NCBI GenBank assembly: GCA_946902985.2
Contig: OX336389.2
Location: 978,022,084-978,086,083 of the forward strand
Direction: 5' to 3'
DNA length: 64,000 bases
DNA from: Meconema thalassinum
Lineage: Eukaryota > Arthropoda > Insecta > Orthoptera > Tettigoniidae
Shown: positions 53,609 through 63,994 of the stretch, piece after piece
How positions within the stretch are numbered: the stretch's first letter is position 1
How the letters are laid out: every line of letters begins with the position of its first letter
Notes under the pieces: model-generated
The model's input: the letters and a program-made list of their open reading frames with translations, nothing else
Told to the model about the DNA's origin: nothing
Databases searched by the model: none
Program-made: the position numbers and the translations under genes

Positions 53609-56597
53609 CAGTGGAACCTCGTTAATATGTTTTTCAAAGGACTGAAGAATTTGAATGTCAAAAGCGGGAAAACGTACTACCGAAAAACTATAATTAAACC
53701 TCATTAAATTGTTTCAGTAAGGGAAAAGTAAAAAAAAAACGCGTTAATCGGAAGTACGTGCTATCAAATATACAATTAAACAACCTACAGAATTATTGTA
53801 TTACAGAACTAGTTTACACAGCACAGAGAAACGAGAGCAATGAAAACAAGAGAAAAATGTAGCCTACTATACCAGTATCAAGATTTTCAGTTGACGAAAC
53901 CGTCATGGACACATTGTCAAACTTAGATGTTATACTGTATTCACTTGGACAGAGAAGTCGTAAGCGAACGACAAATACTGTAGCACAAGTTTTTTTGTTT
54001 ATCGATTTCGGCTTAAATGCATGTTTTTCTTGATATTCTGTGGAAAAGAAGTGCCGTATTCTTTGGCGTGAACGATTGGATATAACCAAAGTTTTTTTGA
54101 GGTTAGACATGCTCGCGCGTGTACAGAAAGAAAATAAAAAAACAACTTCCACCATCACGCGATCTCGAGCAAATCTCAGAACATGGCAACACACAGCACT
54201 GATTAGTACTAGTCCAAATGTCCCTCACAACACCGAAAATTATATAATAAATGTAAGAAACAAACATCAATTACCAAAACCTTTTAAATTGGTTATGAAT
54301 TTTGCATTACACCTACCTATTTTATAATCCTGTAACTTCGTAGTTGCAAACCGTACCAGGTCAACTGATGAATTTTAGCCACACACACAAATAGATTTTA
54401 ACCTCAAACATATGTATGTACAGCATGTAACAAATTAATAATTAATGTATCTACACAATATTTACACACTTAACGAAATAACACATCACTGGCGCTTAAA
54501 AAACATATCCATTGTCGTTTGCTTACGACTTCTCTGTCCAAGTGAATACAGTATAACATCTAATTTTGACAATATGTCCATGTCGGTTTCGTCAACTGAA
54601 AAGCTTGAAATAAAGTTTCGGACAGTGTCCATCGATTCCAATGCTCTTCCTAAGGTTGGTATGGTTGGTATGTCTTCCTCCTCCCCCTCTTCTACTTCTT
54701 CTCCTCCTTCATCATCATTCTTTTCCTTTTCATGCTCTTGAAAAATATCGTCGATCGTCGCAGTTTGGCAAATGGCAATGTTGTCGTCACACTGAACATA
54801 GCTGTCGAAGTTTTGTATTTCAGAGTCTTCAAAATTTTCTTCTTCAATTTCTTCGACCTCCGGAGTTTCATGGAAAACGCGAAATCCTGCCTTGCGGAAA
54901 CAGTTGCTAATTGTGGTTTCCTCCACAGAGTCCCAAGAACTTTTCAAGAAATGCATAGCATCAAGAACAGTGATCCTGATACACGCAAGTGTACCACTGA
55001 TGTTGGCCAACCTTTTCTGCACCAACATTTTCCTGTACTTCTTCTTCACGCAATGAATGATTCCTTGGTCAAGGGGCTGAAGCCGACTTGTGCAGTTCGC
55101 AGGAAGGAAAACCACTTTCACATTCCTTGTGGGAACATTCACAGGGTGTGCAGCACATCGATCAATAATTAATAGAATTTTTCGATTTTTACTCCCCATT
55201 TTTGCATCTAGGGCTCGCAAAAAATCTTCAAAAACAGAAATAGTCATCCAAGCGTTTACGTTGGCTTTATATTGGCAAGGAACGCTCTTGACATTTTTAA
55301 AGCAACGAGGCTTCATTGCTTTACCGATGACAAGAGGAAGCAACTTCTCCGTTCCACTCTCATTGCAACAAAGAAGGACGGTTAACCTTTCTTTGCTCAA
55401 TTTTCCACCATGGCAAATTTCTCCTTTATACGCGAACGTCTTGTCGGGCAGAAGGCTGAAAAAAAGACCCATTTCGACAGCGTTGAATACGTCTTGGGGC
55501 TTGTACTCTTTCAACAAGGACGGTAGCGTTTCATTGGTCCACGTTTCAACTGTGCCACCGTCAACAGCTGCTGCTTCACCCCGCACGCACTTGTAAACAA
55601 GACCATGCCTCTTCTTGAACCGCTCGATAGATCCGTTTGACGCTGCAAAGTCTGTTACTCCCATCTGGTTCGCTAGGTAATTCGCTTTCTCACGAATTAT
55701 GGTTCCATCCACTGGAATGTTTGCTGCACGGGCTTGGTTGAACCATTGCAGGAGCATTGTTTCTAGTTTAGAAAATTTGCCTTAGCGCACACGTTTTCTC
55801 TTTCCATTTCTATTGTCTTTGTACGCAACTGCTATTTTGTCTCGATTGGTAACAATAGTACTTAACGTTGAAGGAGCAAGTTTTAATTTTCGTGCCAGTT
55901 CCATGCGCTTAAGGTGAGGATTTCTGTCTACTTCTTCAAGAATTTTCATTTTTTCGTCACTAGTTAATGATTTAACTACTTTCTTAGGCCTATCCATTAT
56001 TTAAATAAGACGCAACAAAATGATCACTAGGTTTCACAACTTCTTCGATAGTGTAATGTGTATTTGCGTGAATGCAGTAAGTAGCCTACTCAGTCACATA
56101 AACATTCGGTAGATTTAGCTCGAGACGTAATGTAAGCGGCAAGACGGGGCGGAACACTATGTGCGGTAGACACAAAATAGCCGTGCCAGGGCGGGACTTG
56201 AGTCCACGTGGAGTGATTGAGGAAGCATTCTATTGGTCAACAACCGTCAGCTATTGGTCAGTAGCAAACAATGCTTATTGTCGGCGCCTGCTAATTACGT
56301 CTGAGTCGCCGCGGGGAAGGGAGACAACTATACCTGATATGTCCCAACACTCGCTCGCTTGCTGGCAAGGAATGTTGTCCCAGAGAGGCCGGGCCCACAT
56401 TCCACTAGGGGTGAACAAAGAATGCTTTCAGGGCTGACTAAAATGCGATCGTACTAAGCGATGTGCCACAAAATATGCAACGTCATAAATGAGGTAATTT
56501 TACCTTATTTCCATCAGATAAGAATCGGGACTTGAAAATTACGACGTGATATGCGATAAAACGTACTAATGAGGAACGTGTTAACGAGGATTCACTG
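53609..56597 (-). mobile_element. pogo/Tigger transposon, nearly intact
   Basis: Terminal repeats CAGTGGAACCTCGTTAATAT (53609) and its counterpart GTTAACGAGGATTCACTG (56597) are each flanked by TA. The transposase is encoded on the minus strand at 54486-55997. The 3' flank contains an inverted duplicate of the transposase end (53883-53975 against 54512-54600). Length is 2,989 bp. Confidence 0.92.
54486..55997 (-). pseudogene. Tigger transposase with one in-frame stop and a lost catalytic Asp
   Basis: N-terminal pipsqueak-type HTH at 55782-55997 (KMKILEEVDRNPHLKRMELA, LKLAPSTLSTIV). Then an in-frame TAA after GKRKRVR, and a 423-codon frame that continues in the same frame. It contains the CENP-B HTH (FAASNGSIERFKKRHGLVYK) and the DDE core. 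The usual NADETGLF motif reads NAVEMGLFF, so the first catalytic Asp is Val (GTC). The second and third Asp are present in LLIIDRCAAHP and LQPLDQGII. The tail is acidic (EEVEEGEEEDIP). Total is about 504 codons, a normal Tigger length. Two independent defects mean it is inactive. Confidence 0.92.
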
Positions 56598-56599
56598 TA

Positions 56600-56870
56600 T
56601 ATTGTTATAATTGTATCATTTGTGCCGCAGAACAAGCTTGGTTGCACCTGGAGGTGGTGGTACACTGTGTTTAGTATAAACTGTACAAGCCATGTGAATG
56701 ACTGTCATTACAACTATACGTTGTTTAATGACAAGAAGAAATAATTCTAATTCTCAAAGCATGCAGCTTCCTATTGCAGTTGTGTGTCTTGAAATGCTTG
56801 GATACAAAGGTGGGTAATGTATGCTCTAATAACAAGTCTATATAAAAGTTATTGAATATAATGTATTAAA
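56600..56870. other. Intronic sequence, nothing recognised
   Basis: Short stretch between the Tigger and the donor site of exon 56878-57119. No feature was seen. Confidence 0.5.
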
Positions 56871-56877
56871 TTCCTAC

Positions 56878-57119
56878 TTGTAATCCATATGTGGCCATAG
56901 GATGAAAGTCTTCCTGCGTACTGCCTCGCTGCACATCAAATCCCGGTCTGTTACACATTCCTCTGGATGGGATGGAATGAGCCAATTCAGTCTCTCGTTT
57001 AAGGCAGATGCTATAGGGAGTGAAGGTATATGCTTGTTCTGACGTTTCAACTCCTGTACCAAAGCCCCAAACACGTTCCTCAACACACAGTGGGGAAGCT
57101 CCAGGCATATTGTACTCCA
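56878..57119 (-). CDS. BIRC6: BIRC6/BRUCE orthologue, exon leading into the BIR domain
   Basis: First host exon seen in the window. The acceptor is TATTTTTGCAG and the donor GTAGGA. It holds 80 codons plus two bases, and those two bases (AA) are completed to Lys by the first base of exon 19716-19844. The peptide starts WSTICLELPHCVLRNVFGAL, continues ELKRQNKHIPSLPIASALNE, and ends CSEAVRRKTFILWPHMDY, the opening of the BIR domain (usual pattern SEA.RR.TF..WPH). Order and residues match the BIRC6 region just before and into the BIR. The intron after it is about 37.0 kb. The upstream exon was not identified with confidence. Confidence 0.96.
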
Positions 57120-57298
57120 CTGCAAAAATATAAAGCCATTAATAGAAGAAATAAAAAACACTGAATGGTCAATTTACCCTGAAATATATGACATTTCAGA
57201 TCATCCACTACACATTCAGAAGTTGGTTTGTTTCTTTGTACCGTATTTTCTTGAGTATCCACTGCACCTTTTCTCATTTCTGAAAGTAGGGTGTGCAT

Positions 57299-57350
57299 TG
57301 TGCTGGTGATTATTGTTTTAAGGGGTGGAATATCAAGGTCATCTGCCCTT
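57299..57350 (-). repeat. Retroelement 3' tail, third copy
   Basis: The minus strand reads GGGCAGATGACCTTGATATT, CCACCCCTTAAAACAATAAT, then CACCAGCAC. It corresponds to 12994-13050 and 15258-15307. It lies 180 bp upstream of BIRC6 exon 56878-57119. Confidence 0.6.
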
Positions 57351-57359
57351 AATGATAAG

Positions 57360-57845
57360 AATGATTATGGAGTTAAATTGATTATCGCTTCTACTTTTAC
57401 TAACTGCAGAGTAACATACCATATTTCCTGGCATAATCATTGCATATTTTCAGCCAAAAATTGTAGAAGAAAAGCAGGGTGTGACAATTATGCAAAGAAT
57501 TTTTTAAAAGGTTGCTTAATTCATTATCCTGTGTACATGATTTTCTACTTCAAGCTCCCCATATAATACTTGTATTTTCTCTTTGTGAACACTACGTAAC
57601 ATCACACACAGATCGCTGTTGCGATGTTCCACAGAAGTGGCTAATGGTGCGGCCCAATCAAAATTTTAAATTAACCGAGGTGCACCTTGTGTACGTTTTC
57701 ACCAATAGCAGTCGGGCTGTCACATGGGTGAACTGGGGCTAGCAGGGCTTCACACGGAAGCCTATCGAAGCTTCTCATTCAGAGGCCATGTCGCAAAAGC
57801 AACAGCTATACATAAGTTTCTCTCCCCTGGACTGGTACAGTGCGA
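57360..57845. other. Intronic sequence, mostly unrecognised
   Basis: No clear coding. The last 200 bases may be the decayed core of the mariner remnant that ends at 58010, but no motif is legible. Confidence 0.4.
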
Positions 57846-57848
57846 GTC

Positions 57849-58010
57849 ATAGATGGCAGAAAGACAAACTACACCGATGAAGAGCTGAAGACGAATGTCA
57901 AACACTGGTTTTATTCCCAGGTGGCAGACTTCGACGACATAGGAATTCAGAAGTTGATCCCACGATATGGCAGATATGTCAATTCTGGTGGTGATTATGT
58001 CGAAAAATAG
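57849..58010 (+). pseudogene. mariner transposase, extreme C-terminus
   Basis: The open frame gives IDGRKTNYTDEELKTNVKHW, FYSQVADFDDIGIQKLIPRY, then GRYVNSGGDYVEK and a stop. This is the standard mariner ending. The sequence differs from the copies at 35886 and 43889. The catalytic core upstream is not readable. Confidence 0.85.
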
Positions 58011-58019
58011 CTCAAACAT

Positions 58020-59360
58020 TGCTGTATCTATTGCCAAAAAAAAATTCATCTAACTATGTTTTCTGTTTATTTAAAAAATAGGGAAATTTAATTTCTGGAT
58101 GGAGCTCAAATATATAAATAGGCAAATAGACTATATAAAGTAAGTTTACCAGCATTACCTTACAATTAATAGTAGATTAGCAAACCTTACAAATGATCAG
58201 TTTCAGTTGTGTTGGTAAGTCACGTACTATGGTATATTTCCAGCAAGCTTTATTGCCTCGCAGCATGAGTTTAAGGAGACTCATGCTCTATATTCATAAT
58301 TTTCTAATGATTGGTGCCCAACAGATTAAATTATCATTTTGTGGGTCCATTATGCAACAAAGGCTATCAGAAAATAGTTATAACACGGCACCACAAAGTG
58401 TGAACGTCACACATATCACAGTATGATACACCATTCTGCGTATCACCCCCTCTGGACCACACTTCTTTGAAGGAAAACTTCACAGGTGCTCGCAACCTGC
58501 AGTCTCTAATGAACGAATATTCACATTTGTTGGTGGACATGCTACTGCTGGCATATATCTGTATGGGGTTTGAATTTGACCACTGCACTGTTTGGCTGTC
58601 ATCCAGAACCACCTCCACATTGCATATTCAGACAAATGGATTGGCAGTGGAGGACCATTTGATGCAAAAAACTTTTCAAAATATTCTACCTCATTAGTAC
58701 CAACTGTGTGTTTTAATTTTAATAGCTTAACCTTTTGCACTCCTATGTGGAGTGGGGTTTGACATTAAAATATTCAACTTCTGCTCCGATGTCGAGTCCA
58801 ACACGACATGACGATAGCTTGTACTCACAGCGCTTGTATGACTTCTGTGCTGTATTCCAGTATTGTGCAGCCACCTCGTGGTCTCTGAGAGAATACCTTC
58901 CCCTATCTACTAAAGTTTGCGGGAATTGTAATGAATTTTTAACCTTCGTTATTCTCGAATGTTTATGACAGTTTTACTGATAATATAGATTGAATGTGTA
59001 CATGGCGTCTGCTTTATCTTCGTTCGTGGAACTGGATATTTTAGAACTGTTAGTGGACAGTGATAGTTACCATGATGAACCAACAACTGGCATGGAAATA
59101 CAATATAATTATATTTTGTGTTGGATTGTTTTGCAGTGTTCACTTCCTACAGCTGTTCATAGTGCAGAAATTAATTAGGAGTGGAGCAGGAAGCATACAC
59201 AAAGGGTAATGTAGTTCAAAAGGTTAAAAATTTAAACAATTGTACATGTTTTTGATCATTCATGTGATCGTCCTTAGCAAACATTGTTTTCTTTGTCTGT
59301 GCCAGCTACCAGTTTGTATTATGTAAAAAATCCCCTGAATTACTTTAATTAACTTATTTT
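58020..59360. other. Intronic sequence, nothing recognised
   Basis: Overlapping ORFs of 60-86 codons on both strands at 58367-58740 and 58735-59178 have no recognisable similarity. No host exon was identified. Confidence 0.4.
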
Positions 59361-59367
59361 TTGTGTA

Positions 59368-60976
59368 TCTCTACTTAGTATAAAACAAAGTCCCCGATTT
59401 GTTTTTGTTACGGGTAAACTCGAGAACCATTGGATGGATTTTGATGCGGTTTCCACCATTCTGTAAAGGATATCTCGAGGATTATTTCTCTAGAAAATAA
59501 TTTATGATCAAAGGAAGCCGAGCAGTAACGATTTCAGTGGAAAAGTCGAAGAAAAAACCTGGCGTCCGAGCGCTTTGCAGGCTTACGCCGGGCAAACCGT
59601 TAAAAATATCTCAATACTAAGAGTGTAAGAATTGTTCAGCATTGAAAGTTCTACAAAAAAGTCTGCGAGAGCATATGTCTATCTTCAATACATCGTCCAC
59701 TATAAGTGTTTTTACGTTTTAATTTCTTCCAAACATGTCCATTAAACTACTGAGGCGACAGAGTACGAGCTAGCTAAGGGCAAGTCTATCATCTCTGTTA
59801 CAGCCTAGCTAGCGGGCAGGCGAACCTATTGCCCCAGATAGAAGTCATCAGCAAACCGTCCAGTCGTGTTGAGTTAATACTCCTGAGAAGGGTGGTTGTG
59901 TTTGGAGATTCCCTGGAAGTGTAACTCGGGTTTTCTTCATTTTGCCTGTGAAACACAGTCAAGTTAAGATTGGACGGAAGGGGGATTTGAGTTTCATTCA
60001 CCTCGCCATTCCCTGGAAGTGCAACTCTCATTTCGCCCGAGAACTTTTCGTTCCGCAAAATTCACAGTCAATTTAGATTGGACGGAAGGAGGATTATATT
60101 ATATTAAATTATACTGATTGGCTTATAATCTCTACTTAGTATAAAACCAAGTCCCCGATTCTTGGATGTTACGGGTAAACTCGAGAACCACTGGATGGAT
60201 TTTCATGCGGTTTTCACCATTCTGTAAAGGATATCTCGAGGATGATTTCTGTAGAAGATAATTTATTTATGATCAAAGGAAGCCGAGCAATAACGATTTT
60301 GGTGGAAAAGTAAAAAAAAAAAAAACTGGCATCCGAGCGCTTTGTAAGCTTACGCTGGGCAAACTGTTAAAAATATCTAAATACTATGAATGTAAGAATT
60401 GTTCAGCATGAAAAGTTCTACAAAAAAGTCCACGAGAGCATATGTCCATCTTCAATACATCGCCCACTAAGAGTGTTTTTACGTTTTAATTTCTTCCAAC
60501 CATGTCCATTCAAATACTGAGGCAACCGTTTACGAGCTATCTAAGGGCGAATCTATCATCCCTGTTACAGCCTAGCTAGCGGGCGAACCTATTCCCCCGG
60601 ATACAGCCAGCAGCAAACCGTTGAGTCGTGTTGAGTTAAAAGACTTCTGAGAAGGGTGGTTGTGTTTGGAGTTTCCCTGGAAGTGCAACTCGGGTTTTCT
60701 TCATTTCGCCTGTGAACGTTTCGTTCCGCAAAATTCACAGTCAAGTTAAGATTAGACGGAAGGGGGATTTGTGTTTCATGCACGTCGCCATTCTTAAATT
60801 ACGTCTGACAAGAATTTGTTGCACATGCATCTAATGCAACTAATAGTCCAGTCAGTGATTTTAACCCATCATGCAGAGACGTAAAACGGATATCGGTCGT
60901 TGTTCACTGACACTGGAGAAAAAAAGCGCTTATCACGCAATGCATTCTCCCGGGCGAAGCCGGGTCGGGTTGCTAG
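59368..60976 (+). mobile_element. Non-autonomous Helitron with duplicated 5' part
   Basis: Begins TCTCTACTTAGTATAAAACA at 59368 after A and ends CCCGGGCGAAGCCGGG hairpin, TCGGGTTGCTAG at 60976, followed by T. These are the Helitron hallmarks (5' TC, 3' hairpin plus CTRR, insertion between A and T, no duplication). A second 5' end, TCTCTACTTAGTATAAAACC, lies at 60129, and about 700 bp after each start are near copies (ACGGGTAAACTCGAGAACCA in both). Only the second unit has the 3' end. No Rep/helicase is encoded. Confidence 0.8.
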
Positions 60977-61222
60977 TTCTTTATAAAGAAAATATTTCAA
61001 TTGTGACAACCGGTTCAGACATAGAAAACAATGTTCACATTTTTGTATTTAAATGTTGGCTGAGGATATCACATAAGGTAACTGTACCGGTTTTCGTCAC
61101 TGAGCCAACAGTCACTCTCGTATATAAGTACATATAATAAGCGTGTCAGCTGGTCTTTCTCAGCCAAGCCTTACAAAATTCGTCATATCTTCGTTGCCGA
61201 TAAGGATCAACTTCGTGAAATA

Positions 61223-61275
61223 GTAACATGCAATATATAGTGGGGGACCTGTCGCCTGGCCCACGAGATTCCCCG
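61223..61275 (+). repeat. Direct repeat unit 1 (CAATATATAGTGGGGGACCT)
   Basis: CAATATATAGTGGGGGACCT followed by GTCGCCTGGCCCACGAGATT and CCC. It is matched at 63943-63994 with a few changes, 2.7 kb away in the same orientation. This may be an element end or a dispersed repeat core. Confidence 0.6.
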
Positions 61276-61279
61276 ATGT

Positions 61280-61855
61280 GCGAATTGAGCTGGGTAAATG
61301 CGGTGAATTGTTCCTCGCATGTGCAAAGCGAGTTAATTACGTGCATAAGTGTTATGTTTCGACATTTATAAATGTTACAAGTGTGTGATATAGTTGGTAA
61401 TTGTTTCTATAACATATGTGAATTGCTATTTCGTGCTCACATTCCTAGTTGTGTTAGAAATGCTGGTGACAAACACTGAATTTTAAAAAAAATGCACTTT
61501 ACCAATGCTCCTCATTTGGGACAAAAACAGGCACACTGTCATTTCTCCTTGTAAGAGAAAGACCTAACTAACAGCGGCAATATACTTATAATGTAGCTCT
61601 GAAGCACCCTGTATTAATTAAATTATCGTTTGATCATCTTTAGAGCACATGCGTGACGAACACTAGTGCAAGATAATGTTAAAGTTTGTGTTAACAATTC
61701 GGAACCAATAAACATTTACAGTGTGTTGTTATTATGTAGATCTGTCTTCTAGACGGCCACACCTAGGTAGGCCTAGGGTCTTTATGGCTAGGTGTGCTAC
61801 AGAGGATTTTTTAAACATTGAGATGAAAAATATTATATTATTCTAAGACTAAATC
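61280..61855. other. Intronic sequence, nothing recognised
   Basis: No coding or structured repeat was recognised. Confidence 0.4.
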
Positions 61856-61859
61856 TTTG

Positions 61860-62412
61860 ATTTCATGCAATATGTCAAAAACCCACATTTCTCAATTACG
61901 ATATTCAGCAAATGGAAGCTGCTATTAAGGCCGTTGTGGAGGATGGCCTGCGAGTATTAAAAGGGCCGCAGAGAGGAATGGTCTTCTGGGAAACACCCTC
62001 TCGGACAATATTAAATGAGAAACTCCTACAGGGAGGAAGATGAGGCCAGGTCCCTTTATAACAAAGGGTGCTAGGTCAAAGGGTAATCTCACTAGGAAAA
62101 CCGGGGTTCCTGGTAACAGAACGATTTGCAAAATAGCGTCCAGTGCCTCACAAAAGAATTGAAGAGGGACTTTCCTTTCAAAGATGGGCAACCAGGAAGG
62201 AAATGGTATGAATCTTTCCTACAAAGAAATGCAGGCCAGCCTTTACGAACCCCTCAAAATTTGACAGTAAGCAGTGATGCAATTACAGAACATCAAATTA
62301 AAACCTGTTTTTCAGAAGTCTACAGTTATTTGGTGGAAAAAAAAAACCTCACAGTCTATTTTGTCAGACCCTCAGTGACTGTTCAATGCAGACTTTATGT
62401 TATGCTAAAAAA
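61860..62412 (+). pseudogene. pogo/jerky-like transposase N-terminal remnant
   Basis: Decayed plus-strand coding. Around 61870-62040 the frame resembles a psq-type HTH (RAAERNGLLGNTLSDNIK, then RKMRPGPFITKG). Frame 62126-62431 gives KRDFPFKDGQPGRKWYESFL, QRNAGQPLRTPQNLTVSSDA, a CENP-B type HTH as in pogo/jerky transposases and their host-gene derivatives. The catalytic domain is absent: a SINE interrupts at 62415, and I see no coding beyond it. Confidence 0.6.
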
Positions 62413-62414
62413 AA

Positions 62415-62535
62415 GGAAGCTTGTAGTTTAACGTGACCGTTAATCTTGAGATCATGAGCCACGGGACCTCCTTTTTACGTGGAATCCGAACCACAGGACA
62501 TGGCATTTCACTTCGAAAATCTCACATGCATTGAC
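62415..62535 (-). mobile_element. tRNA-derived SINE, head truncated
   Basis: GAAGCTTGTAGTTTAACGTG through CTCACATGCATTGAC, about 120 bases nearly identical to 43165-43285. It stops just before box B, so the promoter head is missing. GACTTTATGT at about 62391 and GACTTTTTATGT at 62532 could be the remains of a target duplication. Confidence 0.85.
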
Positions 62536-62697
62536 TTTTTATGTGACTAAGCCTCCCCTCACCCTGCAAATAAAAGAAAAAGGACCATGGCATAACAGCC
62601 CGGAACATGACCAATCGCTCTTGAACACCTGTCGGGGAAGCCTACATCAATACAAGTTCTTGTGTATATATTGTTCGAATTTCAATTGAATCCATCG

Positions 62698-63267
62698 GAG
62701 CTGAAAAGCATTAGGTCAAAAATGGTCATTATTTAAAGAATTAGTATTTTGAAGTATTGATCCAAGGGCCTTGAAACGGCATAGGAAAGAATTAAGTCAG
62801 CCTTCTGTTTAAGCCAGAAACCACTGCTACATGTAGTGCGAGCAGAGAAGAAAAGCATTAAGTCAATGACTTGCCTGTATTCCATACTTAATGTTGGCTG
62901 CACTGCAAGATTCCCGCGTGTTACAGGGTTATTGTAAATTACATTTCTGCAGGGTTTAGGGGGTTTCTATGTTACAAATCCATTTTACAACAAAATATCA
63001 TGTGAAATATTCATTCTGGATGGCTTTATGCCGCAGTAAAATGACCACGGAGCTGAAAGGCATTAAGTCACATTTCCAAAATTGATTTGAAAAATATGTT
63101 TATTAAATTAAAATTGATATTCCGCTAACACAAATACAGTATAACCTGAATTGTTGCTTCACAACATAGATGACTAATATAGTGTGTTAGTTAAGTTCTG
63201 TTCTGTCAATGAAGTTTTATCTGTCGCCTGAAAAGTAGTGAAAACTGACTTAATGCTTTTCAGCCTT
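62698..63267. repeat. Repeat region with GCTGAAAAGCATTARGTCA motif in both orientations
   Basis: GAGCTGAAAAGCATTAGGTC at 62698 and its reverse counterpart TGACTTAATGCTTTTCAGCC ending at 63265 could be inverted ends of a 570-bp element. Further direct copies of the motif lie near 62787, 62850 and 63051. No ORF is present. Confidence 0.55.
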
Positions 63268-63269
63268 AA

Positions 63270-63940
63270 CAGATTCAATTATTATGATTGTTGCAATTCT
63301 ATTGCACTTTAAGTTAATACAAAAGTAACTTATAATAAATGTGTTTAAAGCAGAATTACGATCTCCTCATTCCTGTATGTCTACCCGCCATTCCCGATGC
63401 CGATTTTCTTGTCTCTTTTTTAAATTTTATTTTAATGTTTTATAATAATTACTGGTACTCCATTATTCATAAATGTTAGCCTCCATGTCGATAAATCGGT
63501 GTCTTACCCAACAATTGACAAATGCATTATAAACAGCAGATAAGGAAAACTAACAACGAGACGACAATTGGTTCAAACGGGCGACGAATATAGGAAATAC
63601 CCAAATACATTTTTACTAGCACAAAATCACATTTTTTTATATACATAATTCTTCCTAAAACGAGTACTTTCGATATTGAGAGTTTCCTAGTGATTGAGTA
63701 GTTTGAGGTTAAGTACAGTGCTTTTGTTGATTTAAATTACCAAAATGTATAAGGTGCATTTTCTTGACTAAATCAGTCTTAATATGACTATTGGTGCATT
63801 TACCTTGAATAATCGAAATATGTACAATTGTCTAATGTTTTAAACTATTAAAATAAACAATTGGTATTGACAAGGTGGGAGAATTTAAAGATTTCTTGTA
63901 TCAAATATTGGAAGACAAAATGGATACATACTAATAACAT
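63270..63940. other. AT-rich intron or flank, nothing recognised
   Basis: No coding and no boundary signals were recognised. Confidence 0.4.
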
Positions 63941-63942
63941 GT

Positions 63943-63994
63943 CAATATATAGTGGGGGACCTGTCAACTGGCCCATGAGATTCCCAGATTAAAA
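63943..63994 (+). repeat. Direct repeat unit 2, at window edge
   Basis: CAATATATAGTGGGGGACCT followed by GTCAACTGGCCCATGAGATT and CCC. See the unit at 61223-61275. Confidence 0.6.

Noticed and set aside
54642..54740. Ser/Pro-rich and Leu-rich ORFs on the plus strand (SSSPSSTSSPPSSS).
   Set aside because: They are the antisense of the acidic Glu-rich tail of the Tigger transposase.
57184..57298. Possible further BIRC6 exon upstream of 56878-57119 (HTLLSEMRKGAVDTQEN...DDLKCHIFQ on the minus strand).
   Set aside because: The peptide is plausible for the region before the BIR block, but the best donor (G|GTAAAT at about 57178) leaves phase 1, while the next exon needs phase 0. The implied intron would be only about 58 bp, and the upstream acceptor would fall in a retroelement tail. 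A weaker GTAGTG donor would fit the phase but is not convincing.
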